The notes: a model not told the origin generated them from the letters alone. Shown: positions 1 to 9,291, counted from the stretch's first letter. The stretch: 64,000 nt of DNA from Symbiodinium natans (GCA_905221605.1 CAJNDS010002128.1:1-64000); one strand, 5' to 3'. Made by a program: numbers and translations.

Positions 1-575
1 TTGCTCCTTCTCTTCTTCGGCTTCTTGACATCGTTCCTCCTGGTCAAACGCTGTACACAGGCCGCATGTGACGAAGGTGATTTGCCGGTGATTTGCCGTG
101 CCAGCTTTGGCCTCACATTCCGCCACCATCGCTGCAAGCAAAGGGCCGCCGCGGTGCGTTGCCGCTCGCGCCTCCGGCCCACAAAGCACACAGCGAATCT
201 ACAACGCCTGCAAACAGCCGTATAGATCAACTTAGCTCAAGGATGCCCCAGGCACGTAAGTCTGGATCGCACAGCACGCTGCAGACAGCGGGCAGCAAGC
301 TCCTTCGAGTCACTCCGCAGAACTTCCGCAAAATGACACGACATGGTTCTTTTTGACAAGAGAGCTCTAGCTTCACTGTCCTGTTTTTCCGCGGCCTGCT
401 GCCGAAGGCTTTCCAGCAAGGCCTCCAATCCCACGTCACGACGTGAGAACTCCATGAGGTACTGCCATGCTATGCTCGATTATGCTTTGCTGTTGTGACC
501 ACCATAGCCTGGGCTTCTTCAGAATGATGCCGAAGTGCCTCTGCCTCTATCCTGGCTTCCGCAAGGGATGCCTGA
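1..575 (-). CDS. Partial gene: coiled-coil / IQ-motif protein (three exons, runs off the window)
   Basis: The product is not named, but the sequence reads as a calmodulin-binding-type IQ protein. Proposed exons are 503-575, 256-461 and 1-207, with introns at 462-502 (41 nt) and 208-255 (48 nt), both GT-AG. The frame stays open across both joins and to the window edge. The first exon encodes a charged helical stretch (LAEARIEAEALRHHSEEAQ). The second ends with an IQ-like segment (ARCLQRAVRSRL). The third has a clearer one (CLQRWWRNVRPKLA), matching the hydrophobic-Q-x3-R-x4-K pattern, and ends in a lysine/arginine-rich tail. IQ motifs usually bind calmodulin or myosin-type light chains; that role is inferred here. 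The splice sites are my reading, not observed, and the 41-nt intron is very short. Upstream exons may lie beyond 575, which is also where the copia element is inserted. Confidence 0.42.
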
Positions 576-833
576 CTGCAAGAGACTTGGCACGAGTGCA
601 AGGCATGTGTGCAAGCCAGGCAGTCGATCCCAGAACATGGCAATCCTGGAAGCTGTATGACATATGGCATTCCAGCAGAAAGGGGGGAAGACTGGAGAAT
701 GCCGCAAGTCCAAAAAGGGTTGTTTGAGCACTGTTCGGTACATGTGTACAACTATTGTTTCGTCCGGACTGACAACAATAGACAGCAAAGAGACCACTGC
801 CACCAACAGCGCATCAGCAAAGATGATGTATGT

Positions 834-1015
834 CTTATGGCAGCGATAGATCTGCAGATCGCAATGCTCTGCGGCAGCTGCGCTCACGGACACATCTTTT
901 GCTGGAGGCGCTCACAGCTCTCAGAAGAGTAAAAGCTCAAGGGATCCACTAATGGCCGCGGTCCGAAGAGGAGTCAAGCACCGAAGCTCAAGCAATGCGA
1001 AGCTTCAAATTCACA
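834..1015 (-). repeat. 3' LTR of the copia element
   Basis: This 182-bp repeat is identical to 9292-9473. In the sense of the element it begins TGTGAATTTG and ends CCATAAG, so it has the usual TG start but no clear CA end. The last codons and stop of the Gag-Pol ORF (stop at 988-990) lie inside this LTR. Because the element reads right to left, this left copy is the 3' LTR. At 182 bp it is short for the superfamily. Confidence 0.93.
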
Positions 1016-4000
1016 CTGGTGTTGTTTTTCTTTTCGGTGCTTTCCTCTCTTAGCTGTACTTTCGGAGACCGCATCCACTGGAGGAAGTCGCTTCTCAAGG
1101 AGAGCGAGTGCTTCGTTAGCACGTCAGCGTGCATCAGTTCACTAGGGACCCAGTGAACCTGCTGCGGACTGATAAAATCCTGTATCGAGCGTATGGAGAT
1201 CATGGTCCTCTTTTCTTCAGTCGAGGGATTATCACTGATGACTCCATCATACAAGGATTTACAATCTGTCACTTGTAGCTGCTTCAGGACACCGGTTGTT
1301 CGCTGCTTCTTTGTCTCAGCAGCGCCGCACAGGAGCTCACTCAGAAAAACGTTCAGGAAAGTTGCTCTGTCCACGCCTTCGTCCATGGCATTGGCCTCAC
1401 TTGCCAAAGTCGACCGAGTCACTCGAGGGCTGCGTGAGCTGCGCCAGTCCATTATGGTGGCACGAGAAACGACTTCTTGACACTCAGGTCCTGTGAGCAA
1501 GACCAGGACGCCCATCTGGCTTTTTCCACCAGGAGCGTTCGCCCAAGAAGAGTCGGCATAGCAAACGATCGTTGTGGCAAAGTTGAGCGCCACTCCGCTG
1601 AACGTCAAGCCGTCCGTGGGGCTTGCCTTGAGGTAGTCGATGCACTCGAACAGTGTCTTGAGCTCCTGAGGCCCATTTTCCGCACCACGGTTGCTCAGTG
1701 ACACAGTTGCGGCGATATCTGGGCGAGTTGTCCCAGATAGCCACTGAAGGCTTCCCGCGCAGCTGCGATACTCCTTGACCTCGGCAGCACTTAGCCTCTT
1801 GTCGCCGTCGAGCCTGCCGCGCGAAAGCTTGCCCGTCTCGAGCTCGTCGATGAAGGACTTCTGTGTGACCACTATCCTGTACTCCCCAAGGTGGTTCTTC
1901 TTCAAGCTGACCTCCTTGCCCTTGAAGACAAAGTCCCCATCGTCCAACAGGTTAGTCTGGCCCCAGGTGAACATGTTCTGCAACTCTGTGAAAGAGTAGT
2001 CCTCCCGGAAGGTTGCTAAAAAGTCGTCCACATGGAAGAGGAGTACGACCAGCAACTCGCCGCAGTTGTCGAGCTTGTAGTACATGGTGTGGTCGAGGCG
2101 GTGTCGCTGAAAGTTGGCTTCACGAAGCTTGGTGACGATGTGGTTAATCCAGGTTCTGGGCGCGTTGCACAAGCCGTAGAGGTTGCCGATCACCTCGTAC
2201 AGCTCAGCGGTGAATGTGCCCGCCATCGCTTGAATGTCATCACGAGGTGGCCTCATGAAGATCGGCATGTCTCGGTTCTGCGGCTGCCCCTGTAGGAAAG
2301 CTGTCGAAACGTCACCAGCCCAAAGCTTCCATGCCTTCTTGCTTTTCTGGAAGCGCCGGTTGTACCCAGCGCTGGCAATCTCGTAGATCACATACTCGGC
2401 CAGCCTCGTCGGAGTAGGACTTGAACGATCAAGAAGTCCAAGGTCAGGGTCATGGCACCCTTGGATGACCGTCCTGCACTTGGCCTTCACAGTGGGGCCT
2501 GCGCCGCGATTTTTGTCCCTGTACGCATTGCGAGAGGGCATAATCCTCTTGCGTAGCACAGGGTCATTCTTCACACGCGCTGTCTCAGAAGGAGATAGAG
2601 CACGGATGGAGTTCCATGACATCCACGAGTCGTACTCTTTCTTGTTTGCCTGCACGTACAGGCTGATGACGTCGCTTGGGTAGTCGGACATCAGTTTCCT
2701 CCACGGAACTTCACGGTCGATAGCCTTCCTCTCCTGTCGAGTCAAGCTTGCTGTCGGTTCGCTGGCCTCGTCGTTGGAGGAGTCGGAAGACACTTCTTCA
2801 CCAAGAATCTTTGCTGCAGAGCATCGGAAAGCTATGCACGGTGGACCGTAAGCGAGCGAAGGTGATCCATCCCATCCCTCCTCAGGTTGCGCGATCTCTG
2901 TCAAGGTGTCCAACGCGAAGTGTGTGAGGAGGATAGAGTGGATGTCTGTTGGCTTGAGCCCGCTCATATCCTTGACCTTCTGAGCTCTTGTAGCTTGCAT
3001 CGCATCATGTGTCCGCTTGGCCGGAAGTTGGGGCAGTGGCCCGCCATCATCAATCTGTGTCTCGTGGCTGGCTTCAGCTGCTTGTTGCGTTGCACTCGAA
3101 GCGGCTTCTGCTTGCTCTGTGGATCCTTTCAGACGCCCGTCATCTTGAGGAGCATCAAACTCTGTTGATTCCACTGGCTCAGCTGAAAAGGGAAAGTCTG
3201 GTGAAAACGGAAACTCTGAGGGTGCTGGGGTCGCTGGCAATAGTTGAGGCGCTGGTAGAAGTCGGTCAGGCGTTCGTGCTTGTGGCGTCGAAGGCGCTGG
3301 TCCCATGGTCGGCCCAGCAGGAACTCCGTCACGGATTTGGTCCAGCCTTGCCGACGCACGCCGCCTTGGTGTTGCAGGCACTCTTGGTGTTGAGCGCTGT
3401 CGTGGAGTCGGAGGATGAAGTTGAGGTGTCCGGGGTGTCGGCGCTGCCCGTCCTGTCGATCTTGAGCGCGCCTTGCCCGGTCTAGCATCATCTCCCATCT
3501 GCCAAATGTTCTGCTGATGGTAGCGAGGCGAGAAGATTTGAACATGTTGCGGGGAGGCATCAGGTTGAGGTTCTACTCGCTGTTGAGCCGATGTCTCCAA
3601 AGGCAGACTGACTGCCTGCTCACCTCCCAGTGGCTGCGGTTCTGCAAGAAGCGGTACGTCACGTCCAGGAGCTGGCAGTTGATAGTTGGGGGCACCGCCT
3701 TGTTCTTCACCTCCTTCTCCTGCACATTCAGGAGCGGTATGCAGCTCAGGTTCTAGGGGTTCTGATGGAGGTGGTCCGGGCTCACGTCCATCATCCCAAA
3801 GGCCAGCCTGTAAGAGCTTGCCACCTTCCTTCAGCAATCGTACGTCTTCAGGGCTTGGCACCCATGTTTCGATGCCAACCGCTGGTCTGAGCTGCTCGTG
3901 CGTAACCTGAACCAAGGAGCCACCGCTTTGCACCCAAGCGTTCTTGTCATCCTTGACCACAAGCCTTCCAAGGATGTAGCCGCCCCGCTTGCGACCACGT

Positions 4001-7000
4001 GCCTTCAGGTTCCACCTCCAGTAGGCCACCAGTGACCCAGGAAGCAGTTCATTGACCTTGGCCCGTGATGTCGCCGTCTTCCTCAGCAGAGCTCGTCTGA
4101 TGACTGATGAAGCGGCCATTTCTTGGACAGCCTGGCAAGCTTGTGAACGAAGATGTTCTGACATCATATGAAAATCCGAGCTCGCAAGAGCGGCGCCGTC
4201 CGAGAACAAATCTCCGGGATAGCGAGGCAGCTTTCCGAACACGGCCTGCATACTGCTTCGCCCTCTGGTGTGGATGCTTGTGTTCACCGCCCAAATGGCC
4301 GCACTCAAGCACATGTCGAGCTGCTCCTTGTTTGTCACACCGTTTTGGTCGATGAGTCGCTCGACGATTGAGCGGAAGATTGCATTTCTCCTCTCGATGG
4401 CGCCGATCTGGTGATGGCCGTCGGCAGGAACCACGTTGAGGAGCACGCCACTCTCCTGGAGATGTTGCATGAAGACACCTTCAAAGGCCCCGTCAGCATC
4501 AACACTCATGAAAAGAGGGTAGCCGTAGGGCCTCAGCCAAAGCCGATCAAGCTCATTCAGCACCACCTGCGGTTCACGAGAAGGCAGCAAGGCGGCCTGG
4601 TAGAACTTTGTTGCCAAGCACGTCACTCCCAGCAATGCGTGATTCACTGAAGACAAATCTCTAATGTAAAACACGTCGGCTTGGAGCTGCTCGGCGAACT
4701 GGCCTACAAACTCTGGCACGGAAGCAGGACGGGGCTTCAAGGGTGCCCGTGCTCTTTCGCAAGTGCCACACTTCATATGGTCGAGGGCGGTGAGCACAGC
4801 AGCGTTTATGGACCCGTGGGCGGCCAACAGTCGAATCAGCTCCTGCTTTGGTGGGTGGCCTGCATTGCAGTGCAGACGGGCCACAGCAGCCTTCACCTCT
4901 TTGGTGATCGTTTGCGGTATGTCAGGAAAGCTGATGTCGGTGCGAAGCCCAGGTACATGTACATCAGGGATGTCTTTGTCCTGCGCAATGGGCTTGTCAT
5001 CCTCAGCCATGCCGTAGAAGAAAACTGCGACCCGTACCGGAGTACTAAATTTAAGTTTAGGCTGCCGCACTTCGTTCATGTCCTCGCTTTCGATGTGGAG
5101 CTTGCCCGTGTTGAGGATCATAGCTGCACCTCTGTGTGTGAACGGAATGTCGCTGGGGAGCCTCCGAGTTATAGGCTGAGCACAAACTTGAGCTCGCGTT
5201 ATCTCCCATGGCACCAATTGCTTCAACTGTCGCATCTCCATGGAGCCCTCCGAGAGATAGAAGTGCCGGCTTCGGCCCAGCTGTTTCTCGAGCGCCTCAA
5301 TGAAGTTCATCCACGCATCAGGTTCATCCGAAGGTGGGGCATACCACACATTGTGCGGCTCAACGTCGAACCTCCAAGGACACTTCAGTCGGGCTTCTCC
5401 TTGGATCGTGGCCAAAATGGTGTCAACGATGTCATGGGTTCCAGGCGCCTTCTTGGAGGCTTGTGCTAGGCACTTAATGTTCGTCACGAACGTGTGCACG
5501 AGGCCCTGCGGGTCGTCCTTAAAGATCACCTCTCGGGTCTCAGGCATGTCATTGATGATTGCCATGGTGCCTGAGGGGTCCTCATGAACGGTCATGTTGA
5601 AGTCGACGATGAAGCTTGCGCCTGAATTCACCTGATGTTCGCAGCATTTGAGGATGGACTCCTGAAGGCGACTTCCATATTTCCGAAGCCGCTGCATGTT
5701 ATGCACGAACAGGACATGTGGTTTGGCTCTCTGGAGAATCTCATAGACGTCCTCAGGTCGCTTGCCCAGGTCGAGGTCACCAAAGTCCACAAAGGAGAGG
5801 CCGTAGTCATTGGCACGTTGGGCCAATTTGCACTCCAGCCCCGGCTTTTTGAACTTGGGAGACCAAAACAGCTCCAGAAAGTCGGCCTCGAAGTTGTTGT
5901 TGCGGTCCTCGGCCTGGTCGTGGTACACGTCAAGCTCGCGGTTGAGGAGCTGGACGCTCTTTTCGATGTTGTTCACCAGGCGCTTTTGCGCGCCCTTCTT
6001 GATCACGGTCTGGGCGTGATGACCTACAGGTCGGTCCAGTCGTAGTTCTCGTCCTCCTCCTCGTCGGTCATAGTGTACACCTCGGTCTCCATTGCCCGTG
6101 TCCCACGGTACCCTGACATCGAAGTTGCTGAAGTCGGCCGAGGTCGTGTCTTCGGCGCCGATCCCGGCAGTGCCGCTGAGGAGGACGCTATTGCCGGTGT
6201 CCATGAACTGTCCAACACGCTCAGGACCGAAGGCAAGGGCAGCACAGAGGACTTGGACGACGGATGAAATCGCCACCCAGGGGTTGGACCATCGTCTTCC
6301 CACTTCCACCGAGCGAGGCATGTGTTGCACGTTGCGAATCGCCCTTGAGCGTTTCCGTGCCTCTTCATTGACTGGTGGGCGCAATTCTGAGGAGGCGCCT
6401 GCATCTGGGGTTTCTTTTGCGACTTTGCTTGGCCCTCTTTGGCATCCTGAAGTGTGTTGATGACCACACTCCCTTCGCCCAATTTGCATGCCCTGTGGGT
6501 GAGCGCCACCGCCAGCGCCAGTGTTCGCCTGGCGGCCCGGACCATCCTCCTCCAATTGCTCAGCCATATCGGAGGGGCTGCCAGCATCACTAATGAAACT
6601 CGTCAATGCTTGTTCTCGAGATGAACTCTCTGACGCAACCCCGGCTTGCTGAATGATGTGTGCGCTGCACAGGAACTCACAATCATGATGATTCTGCTGG
6701 TTCCAATCGAACTGCGCAGCACTGGCAGGAAACTCCGAAATCTTCAAACACAGATGGCCTTGAAGCAAGTGGAGGTCGACTGTGCAGTTGAGCAGTCCGA
6801 TGTAGGCCTTTTGGCACGCTAAATCCAGGATGATTTTCATCTTCTTAAGCACGGCCAGGCTCGCAAGAAAGGGAATCGATACGTTGTCAAGAACCGATGC
6901 ACTCAACGCTATCATGGGGTAGCTCGCATCAAAAGCCACGGGAAAGTACATGCATGTGTCCGACCGCTGCGGCGGTCCCGCGCCGAACTGGAAGGCCTCA

Positions 7001-8193
7001 AGTCGCCGAGCACATTTTGCATTCAGCCCGAAGCCCTTGAGCAACTCCACATGTGATTCACACCACTGCCGGCTACTGCACGATCTCTGACAAGCTGTAT
7101 CCACAACACAGTAGCCCTGCAAATCACTGACGTTGGTTAAGCATGCGCACTCAGCTGACTGGAACACCACCAATGTTCTGTGCACCCGGCTCGCTGATGC
7201 TCGTTGGCCTTGCGAAGAGTCACCGGCATCAAACTCATTGAAATCATAAAGTATCTCGTGACCCCCAGCATGCCGAACGGAAAACACCTTTTGCGCGCCA
7301 CCTCTCTTGTCAGCGCCATCGGAGGAAGCCTGTTGCTTTCCCTTCCCATTGGCCTTGCCCTTTGCGCTCATGCTGCACTCTGGATCGCCGGCCCAGTGGC
7401 CGATCTGTCCGCACGCACTGCAAGCTGAGGACTTCTTTCGTTCCTCAACGGATTTTCTGGGTGCTCCTCGATACTTCCGGCCCTGTGTCATGGCCTGAAG
7501 CTTGCGACTCGTCACAGTGAGAACTTCCATCAAGGACTCCATCGTCTCGCCGTCGATGGCTTCATTGTTTTCATCGTCTGGTATCAGCTCTTCGTCGTCG
7601 TCTGCGTCGTCGTCCTCACCCTGCTCGTCCTCGGGTATGGCGTCAAGCTGGGGGCGTTGATCATCTTCTTGATGCTCTTCCACCTCGGCAACATACGTCC
7701 TTCGATAGGGATAGCCTGCGCCGCTGGAAGCCGACATCATAGAGGTCAAGGATGAGCTGGAACCATTGCCCTTTCCGTTGGTCTTGCCTTTGCCGGGCCC
7801 TTTTGGCTGCCTAGCGTGTCCCGGTTGGCCTTGGTCACGATAGCCCTGGCCTTGAAGGAAAGGAGCAGGCTTATGGTCAGGATACTGGAGAACAAGAGCA
7901 TTCTTCACGTCGTCAAAGCTCAGGCTCTGGCTCGTCCCGACCAATATCATACGCTGCTGCTCTGTTGACAGCTTGGCTCGATCAAGCAATCTCGAACCCC
8001 GGCTCTCGGCATCATAAGTCAAGCCAACATCTATCCCGATGCTAAGGAGGGCCTTCTCAGCTCGATGGTATCTGTTGGTGTATGCTCGAAGTGATTCACC
8101 AGGAGCCCTGCCAATGGTCTCGTAGTCTGAAAGATATTTTCTTTTGAGGTAGATCTGCTTGGCCTGCAAGGGTCCTCTGAGCTGATCCATCAA
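988..8193 (-). CDS. Copia Gag-Pol polyprotein: capsid end, zinc knuckle, protease, methyltransferase-like insert, integrase, RT, RNase H
   Basis: An open frame of 2401 codons. It opens inside Gag: capsid-like residues 1-110, then a CCHC knuckle at C258-C261-H266-C273. The protease motif is VVDTACQRS with D365. Residues about 769-870 resemble a Rossmann methyltransferase core (LELF, VDFGDLDLG, FIVDF). Integrase has zinc-binding H1108, H1113, C1142, C1145, catalytic D1173, D1232 and E1267, then a basic C-terminal domain near residue 1390. Reverse transcriptase has D1961 (WAGDVSTAFLQG) and D2056-D2057 (FHVDDF). RNase H has D2214, E2266, D2310 and D2357. All the catalytic acids expected of the enzymes are present. 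The product would copy element RNA into DNA in virus-like particles and integrate it. The frame opens at a TTG at 8193 with ATG at 8190, but the true start is probably in the upstream Gag ORF through a +1 shift. The stop lies in the 3' LTR. Confidence 0.95.
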   Translation of the reverse strand: MMDQLRGPLQAKQIYLKRKYLSDYETIGRAPGESLRAYTNRYHRAEKALLSIGIDVGLTYDAESRGSRLLDRAKLSTEQQRMILVGTSQSLSFDDVKNALVLQYPDHKPAPFLQGQGYRDQGQPGHARQPKGPGKGKTNGKGNGSSSSLTSMMSASSGAGYPYRRTYVAEVEEHQEDDQRPQLDAIPEDEQGEDDDADDDEELIPDDENNEAIDGETMESLMEVLTVTSRKLQAMTQGRKYRGAPRKSVEERKKSSACSACGQIGHWAGDPECSMSAKGKANGKGKQQASSDGADKRGGAQKVFSVRHAGGHEILYDFNEFDAGDSSQGQRASASRVHRTLVVFQSAECACLTNVSDLQGYCVVDTACQRSCSSRQWCESHVELLKGFGLNAKCARRLEAFQFGAGPPQRSDTCMYFPVAFDASYPMIALSASVLDNVSIPFLASLAVLKKMKIILDLACQKAYIGLLNCTVDLHLLQGHLCLKISEFPASAAQFDWNQQNHHDCEFLCSAHIIQQAGVASESSSREQALTSFISDAGSPSDMAEQLEEDGPGRQANTGAGGGAHPQGMQIGRRECGHQHTSGCQRGPSKVAKETPDAGASSELRPPVNEEARKRSRAIRNVQHMPRSVEVGRRWSNPWVAISSVVQVLCAALAFGPERVGQFMDTGNSVLLSGTAGIGAEDTTSADFSNFDVRVPWDTGNGDRGVHYDRRGGGRELRLDRPVGHHAQTVIKKGAQKRLVNNIEKSVQLLNRELDVYHDQAEDRNNNFEADFLELFWSPKFKKPGLECKLAQRANDYGLSFVDFGDLDLGKRPEDVYEILQRAKPHVLFVHNMQRLRKYGSRLQESILKCCEHQVNSGASFIVDFNMTVHEDPSGTMAIINDMPETREVIFKDDPQGLVHTFVTNIKCLAQASKKAPGTHDIVDTILATIQGEARLKCPWRFDVEPHNVWYAPPSDEPDAWMNFIEALEKQLGRSRHFYLSEGSMEMRQLKQLVPWEITRAQVCAQPITRRLPSDIPFTHRGAAMILNTGKLHIESEDMNEVRQPKLKFSTPVRVAVFFYGMAEDDKPIAQDKDIPDVHVPGLRTDISFPDIPQTITKEVKAAVARLHCNAGHPPKQELIRLLAAHGSINAAVLTALDHMKCGTCERARAPLKPRPASVPEFVGQFAEQLQADVFYIRDLSSVNHALLGVTCLATKFYQAALLPSREPQVVLNELDRLWLRPYGYPLFMSVDADGAFEGVFMQHLQESGVLLNVVPADGHHQIGAIERRNAIFRSIVERLIDQNGVTNKEQLDMCLSAAIWAVNTSIHTRGRSSMQAVFGKLPRYPGDLFSDGAALASSDFHMMSEHLRSQACQAVQEMAASSVIRRALLRKTATSRAKVNELLPGSLVAYWRWNLKARGRKRGGYILGRLVVKDDKNAWVQSGGSLVQVTHEQLRPAVGIETWVPSPEDVRLLKEGGKLLQAGLWDDGREPGPPPSEPLEPELHTAPECAGEGGEEQGGAPNYQLPAPGRDVPLLAEPQPLGGEQAVSLPLETSAQQRVEPQPDASPQHVQIFSPRYHQQNIWQMGDDARPGKARSRSTGRAAPTPRTPQLHPPTPRQRSTPRVPATPRRRASARLDQIRDGVPAGPTMGPAPSTPQARTPDRLLPAPQLLPATPAPSEFPFSPDFPFSAEPVESTEFDAPQDDGRLKGSTEQAEAASSATQQAAEASHETQIDDGGPLPQLPAKRTHDAMQATRAQKVKDMSGLKPTDIHSILLTHFALDTLTEIAQPEEGWDGSPSLAYGPPCIAFRCSAAKILGEEVSSDSSNDEASEPTASLTRQERKAIDREVPWRKLMSDYPSDVISLYVQANKKEYDSWMSWNSIRALSPSETARVKNDPVLRKRIMPSRNAYRDKNRGAGPTVKAKCRTVIQGCHDPDLGLLDRSSPTPTRLAEYVIYEIASAGYNRRFQKSKKAWKLWAGDVSTAFLQGQPQNRDMPIFMRPPRDDIQAMAGTFTAELYEVIGNLYGLCNAPRTWINHIVTKLREANFQRHRLDHTMYYKLDNCGELLVVLLFHVDDFLATFREDYSFTELQNMFTWGQTNLLDDGDFVFKGKEVSLKKNHLGEYRIVVTQKSFIDELETGKLSRGRLDGDKRLSAAEVKEYRSCAGSLQWLSGTTRPDIAATVSLSNRGAENGPQELKTLFECIDYLKASPTDGLTFSGVALNFATTIVCYADSSWANAPGGKSQMGVLVLLTGPECQEVVSRATIMDWRSSRSPRVTRSTLASEANAMDEGVDRATFLNVFLSELLCGAAETKKQRTTGVLKQLQVTDCKSLYDGVISDNPSTEEKRTMISIRSIQDFISPQQVHWVPSELMHADVLTKHSLSLRSDFLQWMRSPKVQLREESTEKKNNTSVNLKLRIA
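1025..1035 (-). other. Candidate polypurine tract next to the 3' LTR
   Basis: On the element strand this reads GAAAAGAAAAA, nine bases before the 3' LTR, where plus-strand DNA synthesis would be primed. It is not directly adjacent to the LTR (CAACACCAG intervenes), so the assignment is tentative. The tract is also coding: it specifies the EKKN near the polyprotein C-terminus. Confidence 0.4.
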
Positions 8194-9235
8194 GAAGCTG
8201 ATTCCGTCCTATCTTGCTGATGTCGATGTGCTCGAGCTCCTCCTCGGGCTCACCAGCCAGGCTGCAGTACAGAGTCAGGGCTGCTTCGGCTTCACTCATG
8301 TACGGCTTTACCTGCAACTGCCAGATGCTCACTCGGCGCTCAAACTTGCTGAAGGCACGAAGATCATCTTTGCTGTAATGCCACTTGGGAGGTGCTGGAG
8401 GCGTTCCGCCTCTCCACCTCACGCCCTTCTCGGGGCCATGCGCAGAAGTCCACGACCCTGTGTCTGAGTTGTTCTTGCCCTTCAGAAGCTTCCTCAGATC
8501 GCGGATCGTCGACGAGTCAGGCTCGAGCTCGCCTTGCACAGGCGTGCGATCACTCCTCCCAAGCCGCTCCGCTCTTCTTTGGCGGCGGTTAGGCCTGTTG
8601 GGCCTTTGGCCGTCCAGGTCGCTCTGGCCATTCTCGCTCGGAGTCACAATGGAATCCTGTGTAGGGGTCTCACTCTCTGCCGTCTCGTCTAGCTGTCGGT
8701 CAGGAGGTCCTGGTCCAGGTCGATCACGGACTCCGCGGTGCGCTTGTGGCCTTGTGCACGTGGAAGCGGACGACGTGGAGGATCTCGGGGAGGAACCAAC
8801 AGAAGAAGGCTGCGCGTGAGGCGTGTATGTCCACACACCCTGCGCGGTTTCTTCTGAAGTCGGTTGTGAGGCGTCGTACAGCTGACTGGAGCCGCATTGC
8901 CCACAGAACCAGTTGTCCCTCATTCTATCCCATCTGCAGTCACTGCTCTGACACAGCCGACACGTCCAGAGTTCATGGTACTCGGCTACGCTCGCATCCC
9001 TCTGAAGAAAAGCAGGAAAAGAAGGAACTTGTGGAAACCAGGCACTTGCTGCCTGTTGTCCTCGGAGTCCGCTTTCCCGGCCCAAAGCAGGAGGGCCTCT
9101 CGGCCGATCAGGCCCGTCGCTCAGGTTGTCGGGAAGGTCTCCGGCAGTTGTCCCAGCACGGCCGTTCTGAATAAAGTCCAGAAGGTCAGGGACATCCTCG
9201 TGAGGTGGGGGTGCAAGCGAAGGAGTCGGAATCAT
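8096..9235 (-). CDS. Copia Gag N-terminal ORF (379 aa) with a zinc-ribbon-like motif
   Basis: Starts with an ATG 43 nt past the primer binding site. The first 80 residues are proline-rich and acidic. Cysteines at 92, 95, 111 and 114 (CRLC...CGQC, with NWF just before the second pair) form a zinc-ribbon or RanBP2-like pattern; the spacing of 15 residues is longer than the RanBP2 consensus. A long disordered, charged stretch follows, then a capsid-like region from about residue 280 (WHYSKDDLRAFSKFERRVSI). The last 30 or so residues read through bases that encode the better-conserved capsid sequence FLMDQLRGPLQAKQIYLKRK in the next frame. Continuity returns if one base is skipped near 8201-8212 (ATA GGA C GGA ATC). 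This is therefore probably the N-terminal half of one Gag-Pol protein. Either a real +1 frameshift or a one-base insertion explains the split. Confidence 0.85.
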   Translation of the reverse strand: MIPTPSLAPPPHEDVPDLLDFIQNGRAGTTAGDLPDNLSDGPDRPRGPPALGRESGLRGQQAASAWFPQVPSFPAFLQRDASVAEYHELWTCRLCQSSDCRWDRMRDNWFCGQCGSSQLYDASQPTSEETAQGVWTYTPHAQPSSVGSSPRSSTSSASTCTRPQAHRGVRDRPGPGPPDRQLDETAESETPTQDSIVTPSENGQSDLDGQRPNRPNRRQRRAERLGRSDRTPVQGELEPDSSTIRDLRKLLKGKNNSDTGSWTSAHGPEKGVRWRGGTPPAPPKWHYSKDDLRAFSKFERRVSIWQLQVKPYMSEAEAALTLYCSLAGEPEEELEHIDISKIGRNQLLDGSAQRTLAGQADLPQKKISFRLRDHWQGSW

Positions 9236-9278
9236 CGCGCACCGGCAGCAAGCAGTCAGAGCTGGCCCTGGATCAGAA

Positions 9279-9290
9279 GCTCCGCTACCA
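9279..9290 (-). other. Primer binding site of the copia element
   Basis: On the element strand, next to the inner end of the 5' LTR with one base between, the sequence reads TGGTAGCGGAGC. This resembles the TGGTATCAGAGC sites of plant copia elements, which pair with the 3' end of initiator methionine tRNA. It differs at three positions, so the priming tRNA could be a divergent initiator or another tRNA. Confidence 0.7.
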
Positions 9291-9291
9291 A

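Noticed and set aside
228..242. CTTAGCTCAAGG as a relict of the dinoflagellate spliced leader
   Set aside because: Only the last few bases resemble the end of the leader as I remember it, and the site lies in a proposed intron on the opposite strand.
4681..5469. 262-codon plus-strand ORF opposite the copia Gag-Pol
   Set aside because: It is the antisense shadow of the integrase-side coding region; the minus frame has clear catalytic motifs and this one has none.
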